64,000 nucleotides of DNA from Corynebacterium sp. Marseille-P3884 (GTDB lineage Bacteria; Actinomycetota; Actinomycetes; Mycobacteriales; Mycobacteriaceae): positions 1 to 64,000 of the forward strand of contig NZ_JAGKSD010000001.1 of assembly GCF_017942225.1 (NCBI RefSeq), given 5' to 3'. The translations under genes and the position numbers were made by a program. Position 1 is the stretch's first letter. The number at the start of each line of letters is the position of its first letter. The notes beneath the pieces were generated by a model. The model had not been told where the DNA came from. It saw only the letters and a program-made list of their open reading frames with translations, and made no database searches. Below, one piece after another: positions 1 to 8,030 of the stretch.

Positions 1-84
1 CGTTGGGGGTCGCGGGGCACGCCCTTGATAGTCGGACCCGGTCGGACCCGGCGGACCAGGACCGTCACGGGGCGATTGTGGGGG

Positions 85-122
85 TGGTATAATAGACACA
101 TCTAGAGGTGTATAAGAGACGG
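85..122. other. Nextera/Tn5 mosaic-end junction-like sequence at contig edge
   Basis: Bases 104-122 read AGAGGTGTATAAGAGACGG and match the 19-base Tn5/Nextera mosaic end AGATGTGTATAAGAGACAG at 17 of 19 positions. The bases just before (96-103, ACACATCT) match the end of the reverse-complement mosaic end. The two halves meet as in the mate-pair circularisation junction. The flanking bases 1-84 are G-rich with a short tandem GTCGGACCCG duplication and show no recognisable gene. I read this as a library-preparation remnant at an assembly edge, so bases 1-122 should not be trusted as native sequence. Confidence 0.7.
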
Positions 123-1110
123 CGTCTGTGCGCATGGACCGCAGCGCGCGGGCCGCATTGGCGGACAGCTCTGTTTCCGCCGCGCCGAAATCGACCCACG
201 CGCGGGCCGTCTCGAGCGTCGGCGCGGAATCCGTGCCGTGGACCTGTCGTCGCGCGTCCACCCACTCGACGACGCGATCCGCCGCATTCGGCAACTGGCG
301 CAGCGACGCGACACCGAAATTCGCGCACGCGTCGTCGATGAACTCGCGGCCCTCCTGCACAGCCTGCGCCTTATCGACGAACGGTTCCCCGTGCGACGGC
401 GCCACCGACACAATCCGCACCTCCGCCTTCGCCGGGTGCGGCGCTTGGGTGAGCGAACCATCCGCGTAGTCGATCACCGACACCGTGCCTTCCTTGCCGC
501 GCAGCGCCGCCGAATGGCGTGCGCGCAGCACCGGCAGGTGAGAGAACGTGCGCGCCGACTGCGATGCGATATCCGCCAGACGCGTGCGCAGCGGTGCAGC
601 GTCAATCTCCTCGTCGCCTCCCATCAGCGCGAGAACGAGCGCCGCGTCCGCCGCATGCAGCGCGCCCAGCCCCGCGCCGAGCGGGATGTCCGCGATGACG
701 GTGACGTCCATGCCCGCGGTATCGCGCGAGAGCATCTGCCTGCCGACGAGCGTGTGCACCAGCCCGCCGAAGCGCTCCGCGAGCGTGCGCGCCGGGCTCT
801 CGTCCGCCGGCTCGTTGTGCTCAGCGAGCTGGGCGATGCGCGCGCAGTCCGCGGTCTCCTCCACGGTGACGCCCGCGAATTCCGCGTGCACCGCGATGGT
901 GTTGTCCTCGCGCGAGCTCACGGCAGCCGCTGCGCGCAGGTCGGTAAGCCCCACGATGGTGATGCCGCCGAAATGGTCGGAATTCTCCCCGACGACAATG
1001 AACGTGCCCGGCGCGTCGGCGGTGTGGGCGGGCGCATTCCCGGTGCGGCTGCGGTGAGCCTGGGCGACGCGGTCGGACGCGGTAGTTTCAGGGGCGGTCC
1101 ACACAGCCAT
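123..1110 (-). CDS. galK: Galactokinase-like GHMP kinase, 3' end missing
   Basis: The gene starts at ATG 1110 on the minus strand (MAVWTAPETTASD) and stays open to the contig edge, about 329 codons; galactokinases are usually near 390-430, so the C-terminus is missing. The N-terminal motif GENSDHFGG at about residues 41-49 corresponds to the sugar-binding GEHTDYNGG of GalK, with the usual His-Thr-Asp-Tyr changed. The second motif reads PLGAGLGALHA where GHMP kinases usually have a serine-rich PxGxGLSSSA ATP loop. A galK-like gene is annotated beside glnA2 in C. glutamicum as I recall. Kinase activity is doubtful because both motifs diverge. After position 122 the frame runs into the adapter-like sequence, so the break is probably technical. 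Confidence 0.7.
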
Positions 1111-1224
1111 GGGTGTTATGCACTGTCCTTTCGGTGCGCGGTCGGGCGGGCGAATTTACCCACACAACAGTACCAATCGTCCGCGGGTAGCCTGGTCGAA
1201 AGAACACGCGACCGAAAGGAACTA

Positions 1225-1434
1225 ATGATGAGCGACGAGAAGTTCTACTTCAACCCCAGCACCCGCGAGGTCTCTCAGGGCAAGGAAGGCTCCTGGGACG
1301 ATCGCATGGGGCCGTACGACACTCGCGAAGAGGCCGAGCAGGCGCTCGCTACCGCGCAGGAGCGTAATAAGGCCGCCGAGGCACAGGACGAAGCCGACGA
1401 CAACTGGGGTCAGCCGGCCTCGTGGGAGAAATAA
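1225..1434 (+). CDS. Small SPOR-like conserved protein
   Basis: A 69-residue acidic protein beginning MMSDEKFYFNPSTREVSQGK. GAAAGGA at 1214-1220 is a good Shine-Dalgarno sequence for ATG 1225 or 1228. The pattern FNPSTxEVSQGKxxSWDDRMGPYxTREEAExAL is that of a short family found across Corynebacterium, often labelled SPOR domain-containing or hypothetical. There is no signal peptide or membrane segment. A long apparent frame opens far upstream, but that part is antisense to the galactokinase-like gene and is not coding. Function is unknown. The gene lies between the galactokinase-like gene (divergent) and the CYTH-CHAD gene (convergent) and ends at its own terminator. Confidence 0.8.
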   Translation: MMSDEKFYFNPSTREVSQGKEGSWDDRMGPYDTREEAEQALATAQERNKAAEAQDEADDNWGQPASWEK

Positions 1435-1452
1435 CTCCCGAGTTTCTGTGGT

Positions 1453-1498
1453 CTAGCGCTTGGCGGGGTGAGTTCCGCTAGGCGCTAGTTTTCTTTGG
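1453..1498 (+). terminator. Rho-independent terminator
   Basis: A nested hairpin, CTAGCGC at 1453-1459 pairing with GCGCTAG at 1482-1488 and an inner GCGG/CCGC stem, is followed by TTTTCTTT. It terminates the small SPOR-like gene and overlaps the last codons of the convergent CYTH-CHAD gene. Confidence 0.8.
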
Positions 1499-3134
1499 GT
1501 TCCACCTTCTTGAAGGCCTTTTTGACCTCCTTGAACGCCTTCGGGTAGTCCTTGAGAGCCTTGTCGCCGCGCGACATTTCCCGTTGGTAGAGCATGCCGT
1601 AGGAGAAGGTGTCCTCACCGCGCTTGCGGGCGCCGGCGGCGAGCTTCTCGATGCGGTCGCGCGACGTCACCGCATCCTGGTAGTCGCCCAAGATCTCCTG
1701 GAGTTCCTTGCACGCCTTGGACAGCTTGCTGGCCTTCAAGCCGCTGTCCTTGGCGGCATTGGCGGAGTAGCGCAGCTTCTTCGCGGCCTTACGCACGTCG
1801 TGGACGTATTCCTCGCGGTCGTGCAGCGGCAGGGACATGTCCGGGTAGTGCTCAAGCGCCAGTTTGTGGCGCTTGGCCAATTTCTTGTAGCCGCGCTCGA
1901 GGTGTTCGTAGAGGATCTCCTCGGAAGTGCGGGCCTCAGCCGGGGCGGACTCGGTGGAAGCAGATTCGGCGGTAGCAGACTCGGCGGCAGCAGCCTCCCC
2001 GGCATCCTCTTCTGCCGGAGTGTCCGTGGCAAGGGGCGGGTCGGCGAGGATGGCGTCGATGTCGTCGAGAAGCGTGAGGTAGCGCTGGGAGTCGAGCGTG
2101 CGCAAAATGCGGCGGTGTGCGCGCTCGTATTCGCGGCGCATGTCGCCGCGGACGTGCTCGGCGGCGGGGTCGTCGATCATGCCGGTGGTATCGGAGTCGA
2201 GCAAGCCGATGAAGCGTTCCTCGACGACCTCGGCGTCGCGGGCGGTGCCGAGCAGTGCGGCGAGCTGCTTGAGTTCGCTTTCGACGTGTTTGATCTGGTC
2301 GCCGGCGAGGATTCCCTCGAAGGTCTCAAGCAGGCTGCGGAGCTCGCGGGTAGCCACGCGCATTTGGTGGACAGAATCCCACTCGTCGTTGCGAACCTTC
2401 GGGTCCCATTCGACGAGGCGGTCGCGCTGGACACGCAGGGAGTCGACGACGGCCTTGGCGGGGGAGTCCTCGTCGAGGCCGCCGGCGCTCATGTACGGCG
2501 GGACCGGTGCAGCTGCGGCGGAATCGCCGAGCGCGGTGGCGAGCTTGGAGGAGGAGGCGGACTTGCGGGCGCCGCGGTTGATCAGCAGCGAGGTGGCCTC
2601 GTGCAAAAGCGCGTTGCCGTCGACGGTCTCGGCGAGCTCGCCGGATAGTTCGACTTCCCATTCGCGCCACGAGGTCTGCTGGCCGCCGGGCAGCAGGGAC
2701 CAGGCGGTGACGTGGTCGTCGCAGAATTCGGCGATCTGGTCGCCGGCGGCGTCGAAAAGCGGGGTTTCGGCGCGGTCGTTGTCCACCTGGGCGATGGGGG
2801 CAAGCGGCTCGCCGCGGATGATGGCGCGCACTGCGGCGAGCAGCTCATCGGGCGGGGTCGACGGGTCGGTGAGCTCAGCGTGGAGCTCGGTGCGGCCACT
2901 AGCGCCGGGGAGTTTGATGTGCCAGCCGTCGTCCTTGCCGCCGGTGCGGCGGCGCAGGGTCACCTTGGCGCGGGTCAGGCGCAGGTCCGCGGTGTCGTAG
3001 TAGATCGCGGACAGGCTGTGGTTGACGGTCTCGCCGGCGGATTCGACGGCGGAAAGGGCGGTCAGGTCAGGGACGGCGATGGAGTCATCGACGGCAAACT
3101 TAGCCTCGACCTCGATAAACGGTTGGGTGCTCAT
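1485..3134 (-). CDS. CYTH-CHAD domain phosphate-binding protein
   Basis: A 549-residue protein. ATG 3134 (MSTQPFIEVEAKF) is chosen over a TTG seven codons upstream because AAGAAGG lies just before it. Residues 1-200 are a CYTH domain with the defining EVEAKF start and the charged residues of the triphosphate tunnel (TLRRRTGG, WHIKLP, REWEVEL). Residues from about 235 form a CHAD helical domain with conserved basic/histidine patches (VHQMRVATRELRSLL and VHDVRKAAKKLRYS). They are split by an Ala/Glu/Ser-rich linker near 390-415. CYTH-CHAD proteins bind inorganic polyphosphate, and some hydrolyse triphosphate. It is divergent from glnA2, with 106 bases between starts. The substrate here is inferred from the family. 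Confidence 0.88.
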   Translation of the reverse strand: MSTQPFIEVEAKFAVDDSIAVPDLTALSAVESAGETVNHSLSAIYYDTADLRLTRAKVTLRRRTGGKDDGWHIKLPGASGRTELHAELTDPSTPPDELLAAVRAIIRGEPLAPIAQVDNDRAETPLFDAAGDQIAEFCDDHVTAWSLLPGGQQTSWREWEVELSGELAETVDGNALLHEATSLLINRGARKSASSSKLATALGDSAAAAPVPPYMSAGGLDEDSPAKAVVDSLRVQRDRLVEWDPKVRNDEWDSVHQMRVATRELRSLLETFEGILAGDQIKHVESELKQLAALLGTARDAEVVEERFIGLLDSDTTGMIDDPAAEHVRGDMRREYERAHRRILRTLDSQRYLTLLDDIDAILADPPLATDTPAEEDAGEAAAAESATAESASTESAPAEARTSEEILYEHLERGYKKLAKRHKLALEHYPDMSLPLHDREEYVHDVRKAAKKLRYSANAAKDSGLKASKLSKACKELQEILGDYQDAVTSRDRIEKLAAGARKRGEDTFSYGMLYQREMSRGDKALKDYPKAFKEVKKAFKKVEPKEN

Positions 3135-3240
3135 TGGATCTGGCCTTCTTTGCAAACTCGGAGCAAATATTCTTGTTCACCCTTAGTTTACCTAACGTGA
3201 TTCAGCGTCAGGCGCGGTGATGCTCACTAGTCTGGAAGGC

Positions 3241-4563
3241 ATGAACAGCCAACAAGAAAACGTTCTGCGCGACGTTGAGGAGCGCGATATCCGCTTCATC
3301 CGTCTCTGGTTCACGGACCTGTTCGGGGAGCTGAAGACGGTCATGATGTCCCCGGCGGAGCTGGAAACGGCTTTCGATGAAGGCGTGGGCTTCGACGGCT
3401 CCTCCATCGAAGGTTTCTCGCGCGTTTCTGAATCGGACACGCTGCTGCTGCCGGACCCGTCGACGTACCAGACGTTGCCGTTCGACGTGGAAGATGGATT
3501 GCAGACGGCGCGGATGTTCTGCGATATCTCGATGCCGGACGGCAAGCCGCTGTACGCGGATCCGCGCCAGGTGCTGCGCCGCCAGCTGAATAAGGCCGCG
3601 GATGCGGGTTTCGAGTGCATGGCCAGCCCGGAGATCGAGTTCTACGTGCTCAAAGGTGACGAGCCGATGCCTGTCGACGATGGCGGGTACTTCGATCAGG
3701 CGAAGCAGAATGCGGCGCCACGGTTCCGTCGTCAAGCTGTCTCTGCGTTGGAGTACATGGGGATCGTCACGGAATTCTCGCACCACGAAGGCTCGCCGGG
3801 GCAGCAGGAGATCGACCTGCGGCACACGGACGCGCTGACGATGGCGGACACTGTGATCGCTTTCCGATACGTGGTCAAGACGGTCGCGGAGAAAAACGGT
3901 GTGCTGGCTACATTCATGCCGAAGCCGTTCCGCGAGCACAACGGTTCGGCGATGCACACGCACTTCTCCTTGTTCGAGGGGGAGGACAACGCGTTCCACG
4001 ACCCGGACGACGAGTATTCGCTGTCAAAGACAGCCCGCCAGTTCATTGCGGGAGTCATCGAGCATGCGGGGGAGATCTCCGCGGTGACGAACCAGTGGGT
4101 GAATTCGTACAAGCGCCTCCAGTTCGGCTCCGAGGCGCCGACGGCAGCGACGTGGGGTGTGTCCAACCGCTCCGCGATGGTGCGCGTGCCCACCTACCGC
4201 CTGCATAAGTCGGCATCGCGCCGCATCGAGGTGCGCACGATCGATTCCGCGGCGAATCCGTACCTGGCGTACGCCGCGATCTTCGCCGCCGGACTGCACG
4301 GCATCGAGGAAGGCATGGAGCTCGGGGAGCCGGCCGTCGACGACGTTTTCGCGCTGACCCGCCGCGAGCGCCGCGCGATGGGATACAAGGATCTGCCGCG
4401 CTCGCTCGACGAGGCGCTGCGCGTGCTGGAGACATCCGAGTTCATGGCGGAGGTGCTGGGCGAGCAGGTCTTCGAGTTCTTCCTGCGCTCCAAGTGGGAT
4501 GAGTGGCACGCCTACGAGGACCAGATCACTCCGTGGGAACTGGCCAATAATCTGAATCTCTAA
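3241..4563 (+). CDS. glnA2: Glutamine synthetase type I-alpha-like, GlnA2
   Basis: A 440-residue glutamine synthetase beginning MNSQQENVLRDVEERDIRF, the start expected from GlnA2 homologues; in-frame GTG/ATG codons at 3217-3220 are less likely. Family motifs are present: FDGSSIEGF near residue 55, the metal/ammonia region SPEIEFYVL, HHEGSPGQQEID, and the glutamate/ATP segment NRSAMVRVP. Where adenylylated GS enzymes carry the regulatory tyrosine in a DLYxLPPEE segment, this protein has DDVFALTRRERR, so it should not be a GlnE target. It lies 10 bases before glnE, giving the glnA2-glnE operon known from C. glutamicum. In that species GlnA2 is dispensable for glutamine synthesis; whether that holds here cannot be read from sequence. 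Confidence 0.93.
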   Translation: MNSQQENVLRDVEERDIRFIRLWFTDLFGELKTVMMSPAELETAFDEGVGFDGSSIEGFSRVSESDTLLLPDPSTYQTLPFDVEDGLQTARMFCDISMPDGKPLYADPRQVLRRQLNKAADAGFECMASPEIEFYVLKGDEPMPVDDGGYFDQAKQNAAPRFRRQAVSALEYMGIVTEFSHHEGSPGQQEIDLRHTDALTMADTVIAFRYVVKTVAEKNGVLATFMPKPFREHNGSAMHTHFSLFEGEDNAFHDPDDEYSLSKTARQFIAGVIEHAGEISAVTNQWVNSYKRLQFGSEAPTAATWGVSNRSAMVRVPTYRLHKSASRRIEVRTIDSAANPYLAYAAIFAAGLHGIEEGMELGEPAVDDVFALTRRERRAMGYKDLPRSLDEALRVLETSEFMAEVLGEQVFEFFLRSKWDEWHAYEDQITPWELANNLNL

Positions 4564-4573
4564 GAAAGGAACC

Positions 4574-7500
4574 ATGGCCCGCAGCAGCTCACCGTCGCCT
4601 GCCCAACTCGCGCTCACTGGGGCGAACGCCGCCGAGGACCTGGAGAAACTCGGCTGGAGCGACAACGACGTCCTCTACACGCTCGGGGGTTCGGGCAATC
4701 CGGATCTCACGCTCAACACGAGCTTCCGCCTCGCCGAGGCGCTCGGGGACGACTACGAGGAATTGCGCCAAGCGCTTATCGACGACGACGTGCTCCGCGT
4801 CCGCCTCTTCGCCCTTTTGGGAGGCTCCACAGCCTTAGGCGATCACTTGGTGGCGCACCCGGAGAAATGGAAACTGCTGGCGGAGCCGTTGCCCAGCTCC
4901 GAAGAGATTTTCCAGGCCATGTTGGGCGCGGTGGACGCGGAGCCGGTAGACGGGGACCCGACGGCGTCGAAAAGCTGCGATTGCGCCGGAACTTATCGTG
5001 CGGCGGTGACGGGCGTGGAAGCGAAGAAGCTGCTGAAGGACGCGTATCGCACGCTGGTCATGCGCGTGGCAGCCGCGGATCTGGCGGGCACGTATTCCGC
5101 GTTCAAGGGCTATGGCGCTCAGCACGAGGAGCTGGGCTACGGCGAGGTGACCGAGCTGCTCACCACCATCGCGGACGCTGCTCTCACTGCCGCGCTGGCT
5201 GTCGGGGTGCGCACGGTGCACGGCGAGGAGGACTACGAGGGCTCGCTCGCCGTCATCGCGATGGGCAAGTGCGGCGCGCGGGAGCTGAACTACATCTCGG
5301 ATGTGGATGTCATCTTCGTCGCCGAGCCCTCGGACACGCACGCCACCCGCGTCGCCAGCGAGCTGACGGCTGTGGGCAACGCCGCGTTCTTCGACGTCGA
5401 CCCGAACCTGCGCCCGGAGGGCAAGTCCGGCGCCTTGGTGCGCACCCTCGATTCTCACGAGACGTATTACAAGCGCTGGGCCGAGACATGGGAATTCCAG
5501 GCGCTGCTCAAAGCGCGCCCGATGACCGGCGATATGGAGCTGGGCCAGGCCTATTACGACCGCCTACGGCCGATGGTGTGGGAATCTTCCCAACGCGATT
5601 CTTTCGTCGAGGACGTGCAAGCCATGCGCCGCCGCGTGCTGTCGAATGTGCCGGCGGACATGCGCTCGCGCGAGCTGAAGCTCGGTTCCGGCGGGCTGCG
5701 CGATGCCGAGTTCGCGGTCCAATTGCTGCAGCTCGTCCACGGGCGGATCGACGATTCCGTTCAGGCCCAGAACACCGTCGCTGCTATCGAGGCCCTGTCA
5801 GCCGGTGGTTATATCGGCCGCGAGGACGCCGCCGACCTGGTTGAGGCGTACGAATTTCTCCGCTTGCTCGAGCACCGTCTCCAGCTGCACCGCTTCAAGC
5901 GCACCCACACTCTGCCCGCCGACGACGATGCGGAGAACCGCCGTTGGCTAGCTTTGACCTCCGGGTTCATCTCCTCGCCGAAGGCCTCCGCCGTCGACGA
6001 GCTGGACCGGCGCCTGAAAAAAGAGCGCAAGAAGATCGCCGACCTGCACACGCGCCTGTTCTACCGCCCGCTGCTGAACTCGATCGCCGGGATGAGCGTG
6101 GGTGAGGCACGTCTCGGTGCCGATGCGGCGAAGGCCCGCCTGAAGGCCCTCGGTTACACGCACCCGGACCGTGCCTACGAGCACCTGTCCGCGCTGGCGA
6201 AGGGGACGTCCCGCAAGGCGAGGTTGCAGCAGATCCTCCTGCCCACGCTCATGGCGTGGTTGGGGGAGACCGCGGACCCAGACGCCGGGCTGCTCAATTA
6301 CAGGAAGCTGTCGGAAGCAGCCGTCGATAAGGCGTGGTTTTTGCGCATGCTTCGCGACGAAGGCGTGGTCGGCGAGCGCCTCATGCACATCCTCGGCAGC
6401 TCCCCGTACGCGGCGAACCTGATCATTTCTGCGCCCGATGTAGTCAAGCAATTCGGTGACGGGGCCTCCCAACCGAAATTGCTGGATACCGCGCCAGACC
6501 GCGTGTACAAAGCGCTGGTGGCGGCGACGAAGCGCCACGCTGATCCCGACAAGGCCGTCAAAGTCGCGCGCTCGCTGCGCCGTGCTGAATTGGCGCGCAT
6601 CGCCTCGGCTGACCTGTTGGGATTCATGGACGTGCGCGAGGTCTGCGAGCAGCTCTCTTGGGTGTGGGACGCCGTGCTCGAAGCAGGCATCCGCGCGGAG
6701 GTGCGCGCCGACCTCATCGCGCGCGGTGTCGAGGAGCCGCTGGCCCGCATCGCGGTGATCGGCATGGGGCGTCTCGGTGGGCAGGAGCTCGGCTACGGCT
6801 CGGATGCAGATGTGATCGTGGTGGCTGAACCCGCCGAGGGGGTCGACGAAGCTGAGGCTCTGGCGTGGGCGACGAAGATCATCGACCAGATGCGCAAACG
6901 CCTGTCCAAGCCGTCCGGCGACCCGCCGCTGGAAGTCGACCTCGGCCTGCGGCCCGAAGGTCGCTCTGGGCCGGTCGTGCGCACGATCGCCTCCTACGAG
7001 CGCTACTACAAGGAGTGGGGCGCGGTGTGGGAGAAACAAGCCTTGCTGCGCGCGACCTACGTCGCCGGCGACCGCGAAGTGGGCACCGCCTTCTTAAAGG
7101 CGATCGACCCGTTCCGTTACCCGAAAGGCGGCGCGAGCGAAGCAGACATCCGTGAGATCCGCCGCATCAAGGCCCGTGTGGACAACGAACGCCTGCCCCA
7201 CGGCGCCGACCGCGCCACGCACACCAAGCTGGGGCGCGGCGCGCTATCGGATATCGAGTGGACCGTCCAATTGCTCACCATGATGCACGCCCACGAATAC
7301 GACGTGCTGCACAACACCTCCACCCTCGAGGTGCTGGACTTCCTGGTCACGGAGGAGGGAGAGAAGATCATCGCGACGCCCCAGGCGCGCACGCTGACGG
7401 AGGCGTGGCTGCTCGCCACCGAGGCACGCAATGCCCTGGTGCTGGTGACCGGCAAGCGCACGGATCAGCTCCCGGGGCCGGGCGCGCAGCTCAACCAGGT

Positions 7501-7636
7501 CGCCGGTGCCGCCGGATACGACCCCCACGACGCGCAGGCTTTTTTGGACCATTATTTGAAGCTCACGCGCCGGGCGCACGCCGTCGTCGAGGAGGTGTTC
7601 TGGGGCGAGAAGCCGTCCTTCGAGTACGACGACTAA
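4574..7636 (+). CDS. glnE: Bifunctional GS adenylyltransferase / adenylyl-removing enzyme GlnE
   Basis: A 1,020-residue protein that attaches AMP to, and removes it from, glutamine synthetase GlnA according to nitrogen state. AAAGGA precedes ATG 4574. It has the two nucleotidyltransferase domains of the family, each with a G-x11-DxD signature: GKCGARELNYISDVDV near residues 231-246 (de-adenylylation half) and GMGRLGGQELGYGSDADV near 730-747 (adenylylation half), separated by a long helical linker. The length is normal for actinobacteria. Its likely substrate GlnA is encoded at 17997-19433 and carries the adenylylation tyrosine. The operon with glnA2 suggests co-transcription. Confidence 0.95.
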   Translation: MARSSSPSPAQLALTGANAAEDLEKLGWSDNDVLYTLGGSGNPDLTLNTSFRLAEALGDDYEELRQALIDDDVLRVRLFALLGGSTALGDHLVAHPEKWKLLAEPLPSSEEIFQAMLGAVDAEPVDGDPTASKSCDCAGTYRAAVTGVEAKKLLKDAYRTLVMRVAAADLAGTYSAFKGYGAQHEELGYGEVTELLTTIADAALTAALAVGVRTVHGEEDYEGSLAVIAMGKCGARELNYISDVDVIFVAEPSDTHATRVASELTAVGNAAFFDVDPNLRPEGKSGALVRTLDSHETYYKRWAETWEFQALLKARPMTGDMELGQAYYDRLRPMVWESSQRDSFVEDVQAMRRRVLSNVPADMRSRELKLGSGGLRDAEFAVQLLQLVHGRIDDSVQAQNTVAAIEALSAGGYIGREDAADLVEAYEFLRLLEHRLQLHRFKRTHTLPADDDAENRRWLALTSGFISSPKASAVDELDRRLKKERKKIADLHTRLFYRPLLNSIAGMSVGEARLGADAAKARLKALGYTHPDRAYEHLSALAKGTSRKARLQQILLPTLMAWLGETADPDAGLLNYRKLSEAAVDKAWFLRMLRDEGVVGERLMHILGSSPYAANLIISAPDVVKQFGDGASQPKLLDTAPDRVYKALVAATKRHADPDKAVKVARSLRRAELARIASADLLGFMDVREVCEQLSWVWDAVLEAGIRAEVRADLIARGVEEPLARIAVIGMGRLGGQELGYGSDADVIVVAEPAEGVDEAEALAWATKIIDQMRKRLSKPSGDPPLEVDLGLRPEGRSGPVVRTIASYERYYKEWGAVWEKQALLRATYVAGDREVGTAFLKAIDPFRYPKGGASEADIREIRRIKARVDNERLPHGADRATHTKLGRGALSDIEWTVQLLTMMHAHEYDVLHNTSTLEVLDFLVTEEGEKIIATPQARTLTEAWLLATEARNALVLVTGKRTDQLPGPGAQLNQVAGAAGYDPHDAQAFLDHYLKLTRRAHAVVEEVFWGEKPSFEYDD

Positions 7637-7650
7637 CTATGCTGGCAGGC

Positions 7651-7977
7651 ATGGCTGTGAATCTGTCGATCGACCTGAACGATGCTACGTACGGCGACCT
7701 CGTCGCGCTCGTGGATGCGGCACGCACCGCCGGCGCTGACTCCGCCACCTCCCTGGAATTGGACGGCACGATGCTGAAGGTCTCGGTGGCGGCGCCGTCG
7801 GTAAGCATGGCGCGCCGGGACGACGCTGCTGTGCGCTACACGCGCGATGCGCGGCAGGCCCGCGATACCCCAGGTTTCGAAGATCGCGTGCTGCCGGTGC
7901 TGGGGGAGAATGCTGTGCGCGGAATCATGGACATTCTCACCGGGCGGCAGGATCCGCCGGGTGCGCATAGCCGGTAA
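7651..7977 (+). CDS. Conserved hypothetical protein between glnE and thrC
   Basis: A 108-residue protein (MAVNLSIDLNDATYGDL) starting 14 bases after the glnE stop; an in-frame ATG at 7639 is an alternative start. It is acidic to neutral, predicted soluble, with an alpha/beta N-terminal stretch (LVALVDAARTAGAD, SLELDGTMLKVSV) and a charged middle (RRDDAAVRYTRDARQ). No catalytic motif is visible, and I do not recognise a named family. Its codon use is like that of its neighbours and the spacing suggests it is the third gene of the glnA2-glnE operon. Confidence 0.75.
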   Translation: MAVNLSIDLNDATYGDLVALVDAARTAGADSATSLELDGTMLKVSVAAPSVSMARRDDAAVRYTRDARQARDTPGFEDRVLPVLGENAVRGIMDILTGRQDPPGAHSR

Positions 7978-8017
7978 CGCATTACCCCCACCCTTCTATT
8001 TAGTGAGCGATCCCACG

Positions 8018-8030
8018 TAGACTGCTTTGG
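8018..8030 (+). promoter_or_regulatory. Likely -10 element for a leaderless thrC transcript
   Basis: TAGACT at 8018-8023 lies 7 bases before GTG 8031, where transcription would begin at the start codon. No Shine-Dalgarno sequence precedes the GTG. No convincing -35 is visible. Confidence 0.45.

Noticed and set aside
238-1224. Long plus-strand open frame upstream of the SPOR-like gene
   Set aside because: It is antisense to the galactokinase-like gene, Arg-rich and without motifs. Only its last 69 codons are a real gene.
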